Shown here: piece by piece, positions 32,579 through 37,625 of the stretch | Layout: every line of letters begins with the position of its first letter | Position numbering within the stretch: position 1 is the stretch's first letter | Source of the DNA: DATLFP01 sp035540955 | Lineage (GTDB): Bacteria > Actinomycetota > Acidimicrobiia > Acidimicrobiales > CADCSY01 | NCBI GenBank assembly: GCA_035540955.1 | Contig: DATLFP010000107.1 | Span: 1-37,625, forward strand | DNA: 37,625 bases | Reading direction: 5' to 3' | Made by a program: the position numbers and the translations under genes | The notes under the pieces: generated by a model | What the model was told of the DNA's origin: nothing | What the model saw: the letters and a program-made list of their open reading frames with translations, nothing else | The model's database searches: none

Positions 32579-33581
32579 CGGGCATCACCTCGTCGTCCAC
32601 TATACCCCCTGGGGTATTCTCGTCATCGTTCTGTGTCGACCTACCCCCGATCTCCCGGGGGTAGGTCGACACAGAAGCGGCGGGGGCGGAGTGGTCAGAC
32701 GTCGCGCCGCCCAGCAGCGCCTGGATGGCGGCGAGCACGTCCTCCCCGCCGCCGGTCTCGACGAGGATGGGGATCCCGGCGTGCACCGTCTCGTGGGCCG
32801 TCGCCAGCGCCCGCCACTGCTCGTCGTCCCGGGGGTGGATGACCACGACGTCGGCGTCGGTGACGAGCGGGCACCGCTCACCGTGGAGCGCCGGGCAGCG
32901 CGCCGGCTCCCCTCGAGGCCCGCAGCAGGTGATGACGTCGAATCCGGCCGCGCGGGCCGCGGCCGTGCCGTGCCAGCGCCCACCCGGCACCTCGACGAGG
33001 AGCCGGCGCCGAGCCCCGCCCGCAGGCCAGGTCGGCGTCGGGCCGGAGGTGCCGATGAGCAGGCGGACGATGGCGTAGTCGTCGTCGTCGAGGCGCGCGG
33101 ACCCCGGCCGGCTGAGCACCGCCACCATCGGCCGGTTGGTGGCGAGGACCTCGGCCCGCAGGTTGCGCACGCCGTGCGCCGCTGCTCGACGGCGGAGGAT
33201 GCCGAACAGGTACGGGCCCAGCCATCCCCGCCACGGTCGAGCGACGGCCATCGCCAGCTCGCCGTCACCGCCGGCGACGACCCGGTAGCCGGCCTCGGCG
33301 ACGATCTGCTCCGGACCGTCTCCGTCGGCGGGTGCCACCGTGACCACGATCTCGTCGCCGCCGTGCTCGCCGGCCGCGGCCAGCCGCTCGAAGAACGACC
33401 GGTCGGGGCGGAACATCGAGAAGAAGCGGCGGTGGGTGTCGTCGTCGTCGAGCCCGGCGTAGAGGGCGACGAGCCCGTCGACGTCTGCGGCCGTCGCGGC
33501 GCGCACGACGAGGTGCCGGCCGTCGGGCAGTCGGGTCACGATCGGCTCGGCCACCGCGACGTCGATGTCGCGTGCGGTCAT
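32520..33581 (-). CDS. GNAT acetyltransferase with Cys-rich C-terminal domain
   Basis: A 353-residue frame. Residues 15-175 are a GNAT acetyltransferase domain (VVRAATAADVDGLVALYAGL, THRRFFSMFRPD, then an acetyl-CoA-site region at RRRAAAHGVRNLRAEVLATNRPMVAVL). After residue 190 a second domain has C219, C220, C229 and C237 (ITCCGPRGEPARCPALHGERCPLVTDADVVVIHP), with Rossmann-like alternation, ending near LLGG. The last 60 residues are probably not native: they are read through a perfect palindrome (32630-32675), the CstR operator and the first 59 bp of cstB. ATG 33581 is used; the frame is open to 33722 but runs into the divergent gene's promoter. Acetyl target unknown. Confidence 0.78.
   Translation of the reverse strand: MTARDIDVAVAEPIVTRLPDGRHLVVRAATAADVDGLVALYAGLDDDDTHRRFFSMFRPDRSFFERLAAAGEHGGDEIVVTVAPADGDGPEQIVAEAGYRVVAGGDGELAMAVARPWRGWLGPYLFGILRRRAAAHGVRNLRAEVLATNRPMVAVLSRPGSARLDDDDYAIVRLLIGTSGPTPTWPAGGARRRLLVEVPGGRWHGTAAARAAGFDVITCCGPRGEPARCPALHGERCPLVTDADVVVIHPRDDEQWRALATAHETVHAGIPILVETGGGEDVLAAIQALLGGATSDHSAPAASVSTYPREIGGRSTQNDDENTPGGIVDDEVMPDVLPSVPARLPVAVQLPHR
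32599..32604 (-). promoter_or_regulatory. Predicted -10 box of the persulfide operon
   Basis: On the minus strand the sequence reads TATAGT, one base from TATAAT-type consensus, 20 nt before the cstB-like start, leaving room for the Shine-Dalgarno AGGTGATG. It overlaps the operator at 32602-32617 by three bases, so repressor binding should block RNA polymerase. The -35 is not clear. Confidence 0.6.
32602..32617. promoter_or_regulatory. CstR-type operator
   Basis: ATACCCC-CT-GGGGTAT is a perfect 7+7 palindrome with the G/C-tract and flanking A/T of known CsoR/CstR operators. It lies directly upstream of the operon that encodes the CstR-type repressor and overlaps its -10 box. Confidence 0.8.
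32630..32675. repeat. Perfect 20-bp inverted repeat (hairpin)
   Basis: The arms TCTGTGTCGACCTACCCCCG (32630-32649) and its exact complement (32656-32675) enclose the loop ATCTCC. It lies between the natural-looking end of the GNAT domain and the persulfide promoter. There is no T-tract on either strand. It may act as terminator for the GNAT gene or be a palindromic insertion. Confidence 0.75.
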
Positions 33582-33684
33582 CACCCCGATCGTCCCCGCC
33601 CGTGGTCCCGTCCGGAAGGGTCGTTCGGCCCTGACGCGGCGCGCCGCCCGGTTGGGACAGTGAGAGCGAACGGGAGGAGCTGCC

Positions 33685-35475
33685 ATGGTCGCGCTCACCG
33701 ACCGCTGGGCAACGATCACCAAGCGACCATCGCCGCGGCTCCCTCCCGTCGTGGGTGACTACGACGAGGCGGTCCGAGCGTTCAGCTGGCAGACGGCCCG
33801 CCGTCAGCTCGACGGGCTTCCCGGCGGGCGCGGCCTCAACATCGCCCACGAGGCGGTCGACCGGCATGCCGCGGGCCCGAGGTCCGACCACGACGCGATC
33901 CGGTGGCTGGCACGCGACGGGCGCCGGGTCACGATCACCTACGGCGAGCTGCGGCGCGACTCCAACCGCTTCGCGGGTGTCCTCCGGGGCCTTGGCGTCG
34001 GGCGCGGCGACGTCGTCGCGCTGCTCATGGCCCGCACGCCGGAGCTCTACGTCGCCGCACTCGGAACGTGGAAGGCCGGCGCCGTGCTGAGCCCGCTCTT
34101 CTCGGCGTTCGGTCCCGAACCGCTCCGCATGCGGCTGGAGCTGGCATCGGCGCGGGTGCTGGTGACCACCGTGGCGCTCTACGAGCACAAGGTGGCGGAC
34201 CTTCGTGCCGCGTTGCCGGCCCTCGAGCACGTGCTCGTGGTCACCGACGGCGGCCCGGTCCCCGGCGGCATCGTCGGCCTGCAGGGAGCGCTCCAGGACG
34301 CCGCCACCGACTTCGAGATCCCGCCGACCGATCCCGACCAGCCGGCGCTCCTGCACTTCACGAGCGGCACGACGGGGACCCCGAAGGGTGCCGTCCACGT
34401 GCACGAGGCGGTCGTCGCCCACCACGCCACCGCCCGCATGGCGCTCGACCTCCGGCCGTCCGACGTGTTCTGGTGCACCGCCGACCCCGGCTGGGTGACC
34501 GGCACGAGCTACGGGATCATCGCCCCGCTGACCATCGGCGCCACGCTGGTGGTGGACGAGGCCGAGTTCGACGTCCACCGCTGGTACCGCACGCTCGAGG
34601 CCGAGCGGGTGAGCGTCTGGTACACCGCGCCCACCGCGGTGCGGATGCTGATGAAGGCAGGCGGCGAGGTCGCCCGCGGCTTCGACCTGTCGGCGCTGCG
34701 GTTCGTCGCCAGCGTGGGCGAGCCGCTCAACCCCGAGGGCGTGGTGTGGGGCGTCGAGGCGCTGGGCGGGCCGATCCACGACAACTGGTGGCAGACGGAG
34801 ACGGGCGGGATCATGATCGCCAACCTCGCGGGCGCCGACGTGCACCCGGGATCGATGGGCCGGTCGCTGCCCGGCGTGGAGGCGGCCGTGCTGCGGCGCG
34901 GTCCCCACGACGAGATCCTCCGGCGCGGCGGCGACGTCGTCCTCGCCGACATCGGAGAGGAAGGCGAACTCGCTCTCCGGCCCGGCTGGCCCTCGATGTT
35001 CCGGGGCTATCTGCACGACGAAGAGCGGTACGCCAAGTGCTTCGCCGGGGGCTGGTACCTCAGTGGCGACCTCGTGACCCGGGACGCCGACGGCTACTAC
35101 TGGTTCGTCGGACGGGGCGACGACGTCATCAAGTCGGCCGGGCACCTCATCGGCCCGTTCGAGGTCGAGAGCGTGCTGCTCGAACACCCCGCGGTGGCCG
35201 AGGCCGGTGTGATCGGCGTGCCGGACGCGACCGTCGGCCAGGTCGTGAAGGCGTTCGTCGACCTCAAGCCCGGCTACGAGCCCGGCCCCGAGATGGAGCG
35301 CGAGCTGCGGGGATTCGCCCGGTCGCGCCTCGGTGCCGCCGTTGCGCCGCGGACCATCGCGTTCGAGCGGAACCTGCCGAAGACCAAGAGCGGGAAGATC
35401 ATGCGCCGTCTGCTGCGGGCCCGCGAGCTGGGGCTGCCCGAGGGTGACCTCTCGACCCTGGAGGCGCCACCGTGA
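33685..35475 (+). CDS. AMP-forming acyl-CoA synthetase (acetyl-CoA synthetase-like)
   Basis: A 596-residue adenylate-forming enzyme. The P-loop is LLHFTSGTTGTPKGAVH, the A5 motif is DNWWQTETGG, the A7 region is WYLSGDLVTRDADGYYWFVGRGDDVIKSAGHLIGPFEVE, and the A10 catalytic Lys lies in KTKSGKIMRR. The DNWWQTETGG and GHLIGPFEVES patterns put it near acetyl/propionyl-CoA synthetases. It activates a short or medium carboxylate with ATP and CoA. ATG 33685 has GGGAGGAG 5 nt upstream. It overlaps the E1alpha gene by 4 bp (GTGA), so its product probably feeds the same pathway as the 2-oxoacid dehydrogenase. It is divergent from the GNAT gene. Confidence 0.92.
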   Translation: MVALTDRWATITKRPSPRLPPVVGDYDEAVRAFSWQTARRQLDGLPGGRGLNIAHEAVDRHAAGPRSDHDAIRWLARDGRRVTITYGELRRDSNRFAGVLRGLGVGRGDVVALLMARTPELYVAALGTWKAGAVLSPLFSAFGPEPLRMRLELASARVLVTTVALYEHKVADLRAALPALEHVLVVTDGGPVPGGIVGLQGALQDAATDFEIPPTDPDQPALLHFTSGTTGTPKGAVHVHEAVVAHHATARMALDLRPSDVFWCTADPGWVTGTSYGIIAPLTIGATLVVDEAEFDVHRWYRTLEAERVSVWYTAPTAVRMLMKAGGEVARGFDLSALRFVASVGEPLNPEGVVWGVEALGGPIHDNWWQTETGGIMIANLAGADVHPGSMGRSLPGVEAAVLRRGPHDEILRRGGDVVLADIGEEGELALRPGWPSMFRGYLHDEERYAKCFAGGWYLSGDLVTRDADGYYWFVGRGDDVIKSAGHLIGPFEVESVLLEHPAVAEAGVIGVPDATVGQVVKAFVDLKPGYEPGPEMERELRGFARSRLGAAVAPRTIAFERNLPKTKSGKIMRRLLRARELGLPEGDLSTLEAPP

Positions 35476-36431
35476 CCAGCGAGCACGAGCTCGATCTCCT
35501 CCGGCAGATGCTCAGGATCAGGCGGTTCGAAGAGAAGTGCGTCGAGCTCTACAGCGCGTCGAAGATCCGGGGGTTCCTCCACCTCTACATCGGCGAGGAG
35601 GCGGTGGCCACCGGCGTCTTCCAGGCGCTCCGCCCCGACGACAGCGTCGTCGCCACCTACCGCGAGCACGGACACGCGCTCGCGCGGGGCGTTCCCGCCG
35701 AGTCGATCATGGCCGAGATGTTCGGCAAGGTCACCGGGTGCAGCCGCGGGCGGGGCGGCTCGATGCACCTCTTCGACGCCGAGCGCCACTTCTACGGCGG
35801 CAACGCCATCGTCGCCGGCGGGCTGCCGATCGCGGTCGGTCTCGCCCTCGCCGATCGCATGCTCGGCCGTGACCGCGTGTCGGTGTGCTTCTTCGGCGAG
35901 GGGGCGATGGCCGAGGGCGAGTTCCACGAGTCCGTCAACCTCGCTGCGCTGTGGCGGCTGCCGGTGCTCTTCGTGTGCGAGAACAACCTCTACGCGATGG
36001 GGACGGCGCTCGACCGCTCCGAGGCGCAGGTCGACCTCACCGTCAAGGCCCGGAGCTACGGCATCCGCGCGACCGCCGTCGACGGCATGGACGTGCTCGC
36101 CGTCGAGGCGGCGGCGGCCGACGCGGTGGCCGACGTCCGGGTGGGCGCCGGGCCCGCCTTCCTCGAGGCCCGGACCTACCGCTTCCGAGCGCACTCGATG
36201 TACGACCCCGAGCTCTATCGCGAGAAGGCGGAGGTCGAGCGGTGGAAGCTGCGCGACCCCATCACGCTCCTGGCCGATCGCCTGCGGGCGCGCGGCGACC
36301 TCGACGACGAGGCGTGGGCAGCGATGGAGGCGGCGATCGCGGAGGAGATCGCCGGCGCGATCGCGGTCGCCGAAGCCGCCCCGGTCGAAGCCGTCGAGGA
36401 CCTGACCCGGTTCGTCACGAGCGAGGTGTGA
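35472..36431 (+). CDS. 2-Oxoacid/acetoin dehydrogenase E1 component, alpha subunit
   Basis: A 319-residue thiamine-diphosphate enzyme subunit. Landmarks are MLRIRRFEEKCVELY, the YREHGHALARGV region, GRGGSMHLFD, the ThDP motif GEGAMAEGEFHESVNLAALWRLPVLFVCENN, and the phosphorylation-loop-like YRFRAHSMYDPELYR. E1 decarboxylates a 2-oxoacid (or cleaves acetoin) and passes the acyl or aldehyde unit to lipoyl-E2. The GTG start overlaps the upstream stop. The short length and E1alpha/E1beta split fit both pyruvate dehydrogenase of Gram-positive type and acetoin dehydrogenase (AcoA). Specificity is open. Confidence 0.92.
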   Translation: MTSEHELDLLRQMLRIRRFEEKCVELYSASKIRGFLHLYIGEEAVATGVFQALRPDDSVVATYREHGHALARGVPAESIMAEMFGKVTGCSRGRGGSMHLFDAERHFYGGNAIVAGGLPIAVGLALADRMLGRDRVSVCFFGEGAMAEGEFHESVNLAALWRLPVLFVCENNLYAMGTALDRSEAQVDLTVKARSYGIRATAVDGMDVLAVEAAAADAVADVRVGAGPAFLEARTYRFRAHSMYDPELYREKAEVERWKLRDPITLLADRLRARGDLDDEAWAAMEAAIAEEIAGAIAVAEAAPVEAVEDLTRFVTSEV

Positions 36432-36436
36432 GCGCC

Positions 36437-37414
36437 ATGGAGACCACCTACCGGGAAGCGCTGCGAGAGGCGCTGCGCGAGGCGCTGCTCCGCGACGACC
36501 GCGTCTTCCTCATGGGTGAGGACGTCGGGTGCTACGGCGGCTGCTTCGCGGTGAGCAAGGGGCTCCTCGACGAGTTCGGTCCCGAGCGGGTGCGCGACAC
36601 GCCGCTCTCGGAGTCCGGGTTCGTGGGTGCCGGCATCGGTGCCGCGCTCGGCGGGATGCGGCCGATCGTCGAGATCATGACGGTGAACTTCAGCCTCCTC
36701 GCTCTGGACCAGATCATGAACAACGCCGCCACGCTGCTCCACATGTCCGGCGGCCAGTGCGCGGTGCCGATCGTGATCCGCATGACGACCGGCGCCGGCC
36801 GCCAGCTCGCGGCCCAGCACTCGCACAGCCTCGAGGGCTGGTACGCCCACATCCCCGGGCTGCGGGTGCTCGCACCGGCCACGCTCGAGGACGCCCGCGG
36901 GATGCTGTGGACGGCGCTCGAAGACCCCGACCCGGTGCTGATCTTCGAGCACGGCACGCTCTACAACCTGCGGGGTGAGCTGGCCGAGGATGCCGGCGCC
37001 GTGGACATCGACCGAGCCGCGGTTCGGCGAGCCGGTGGCGACGCGACCGTGATCACCTACGGCGGGACGCTCGGCACCACCCTCGACGCCGCGGACGAGC
37101 TGGCCCGGAAGGGGGTCGACGCCGAGGTGATCGACCTGCGCTCGCTGCGGCCGCTCGACATGCCGACCCTCCTGGACTCGGTGCGTCGGACCCACCGCGC
37201 CGTGATCGTCGACGAGGGGTGGCGCAGCGGCAGCCTGTCAGCGGAGCTGGTGGCCCGGATCGTCGAGCACGCCTTCTACGACCTCGACGCGCCGGTCGAG
37301 CGGGTGTGCAGCGCCGAGGTCCCCATGCCATACGCCCAGCATCTCGAGGCGGCCGCCCTGCCACAGGTGCCGGCGATCGTCGAAGCCGTGGAGCGGGTGA
37401 TGCGCGGTGGGTGA
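36437..37414 (+). CDS. 2-Oxoacid/acetoin dehydrogenase E1 component, beta subunit
   Basis: A 325-residue transketolase-like subunit with TYREALREALREALLRD, VFLMGEDVGCYGGCFAVSKGL, RVRDTPLSESGFVGAGIGAALGG and AAQHSHSLEGWYAHIPGLRVLAPAT, the last close to pyruvate and acetoin dehydrogenase E1beta. The C-terminal domain VIDLRSLRPLDMPTLLDSV is normal. It pairs with E1alpha to form the alpha2beta2 decarboxylase. ATG 36437 has GAGGTG about 7 nt upstream; GTG 36428, overlapping the E1alpha stop as GTGA, is the alternative. Confidence 0.93.
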   Translation: METTYREALREALREALLRDDRVFLMGEDVGCYGGCFAVSKGLLDEFGPERVRDTPLSESGFVGAGIGAALGGMRPIVEIMTVNFSLLALDQIMNNAATLLHMSGGQCAVPIVIRMTTGAGRQLAAQHSHSLEGWYAHIPGLRVLAPATLEDARGMLWTALEDPDPVLIFEHGTLYNLRGELAEDAGAVDIDRAAVRRAGGDATVITYGGTLGTTLDAADELARKGVDAEVIDLRSLRPLDMPTLLDSVRRTHRAVIVDEGWRSGSLSAELVARIVEHAFYDLDAPVERVCSAEVPMPYAQHLEAAALPQVPAIVEAVERVMRGG

Positions 37415-37625
37415 GTTCCGGATGCCGTCGCTGGGTGCCGACATGGAGCGCGGGACCGTGACCGAGTGGCGCGTTGGCCCCGGCGACACCGTGCACCGCG
37501 GCGACATCGTGGCGGTGGTCGACACCGAGAAGTCCGACATCGAGGTGGAGATCTTCGAAGACGGCGTCATCGAGGAGCTCGTCGTCCGGGTGGGCGAGGA
37601 GGTCGAGGTGGGCGCGGTGCTGGCC
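37407..37625 (+). CDS. Dihydrolipoyl acyltransferase (E2), lipoyl domain, 5' part
   Basis: The gene is cut by the window end after 73 codons. The visible part is a biotinyl/lipoyl domain: MPSLGADMERGTVTEWRVGPGD, the lipoyl-Lys turn VVDTEKSDIEVE, then GVIEELVVRVGEEVEVG. E2 accepts the acyl group from E1 on the swinging lipoyl arm and passes it to CoA. GTG 37407 overlaps the E1beta gene by 8 bp. The start of the protein beyond the lipoyl domain is not visible. Confidence 0.9.
   Translation, partial: MGEFRMPSLGADMERGTVTEWRVGPGDTVHRGDIVAVVDTEKSDIEVEIFEDGVIEELVVRVGEEVEVGAVLA

Overview
The window is a very GC-rich chromosomal segment with dense, often overlapping genes (ATGA/GTGA junctions), many GTG starts and several TANNNT boxes placed 6-9 nt before start codons. 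Together with paired wax-ester synthase/diacylglycerol acyltransferases, a MoeA/MoaC/membrane-protein/tRNA-Ala block, an ECF-type sigma factor and TrkH/TrkA potassium uptake, this points to a high-GC actinobacterium, most like the Acidimicrobiia. That placement is inference; there is no rRNA or other marker to confirm it. I see no CRISPR array, insertion sequence, prophage or integrase.

Region by region. (1) 1-5105: 3' end of moeA, a secreted lysyl-oxidase-like protein divergent from a sigma factor, moaA, moaC, a small membrane protein whose position matches the actinobacterial SepX/GlpR cell-division receptor, and tRNA-Ala(CGC). (2) 5268-9384: a PAS-PAS-GGDEF cyclase with an I-site, a TauD-type dioxygenase, a translationally coupled trio (receiver-only regulator, unknown 148-aa protein, FlK-like thioesterase), and a 54-aa Cys-rich protein with a CsoR/CstR-like palindrome on its start codon. 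(3) 9493-12362: two tandem WS/DGATs. (4) 12384-16391: a tightly overlapping sugar-oxidation operon (solute-binding-like protein without signal peptide, aldo/keto reductase, L-fuconate-dehydratase-type enolase, SDR) ending at a long hairpin. (5) 16480-20666: a CPA2 antiporter, then a HEAT-repeat protein coupled to a processive GT2 glycosyltransferase.

(6) 20682-23909 (minus strand): a four-gene overlapping signalling operon: PAS histidine kinase, unknown seven-helix membrane protein with a His cluster, and two receiver-only regulators. (7) 24066-25301: a DUF368/PopT undecaprenyl-phosphate translocase and a small unknown protein, then a 358-bp gap with a possible short transcript. (8) 25660-27694 (minus): TrkH and TrkA. 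(9) 27917-32578 (minus): SDR, class V aminotransferase (cysteine-desulfurase-like), CstR-type repressor, TauE/SafE exporter and a CstB-type persulfide dioxygenase-rhodanese, headed by an operator over the -10 box. (10) 32520-37625: a GNAT protein whose reading frame runs through a perfect 46-bp palindrome into cstB, divergent from an acyl-CoA synthetase / 2-oxoacid dehydrogenase E1alpha-E1beta-E2 operon cut by the window end.

Themes: molybdopterin synthesis linked to cell division, stand-alone receivers with unrecognised partners, lipid storage, sugar oxidation to pyruvate-level products, and reactive-sulfur detoxification. The best candidates for new biology are the kinase/7TM/REC/REC operon, the second CstR-like site in front of the 54-aa protein, the REC-unknown-thioesterase trio, and the SepX-like protein.
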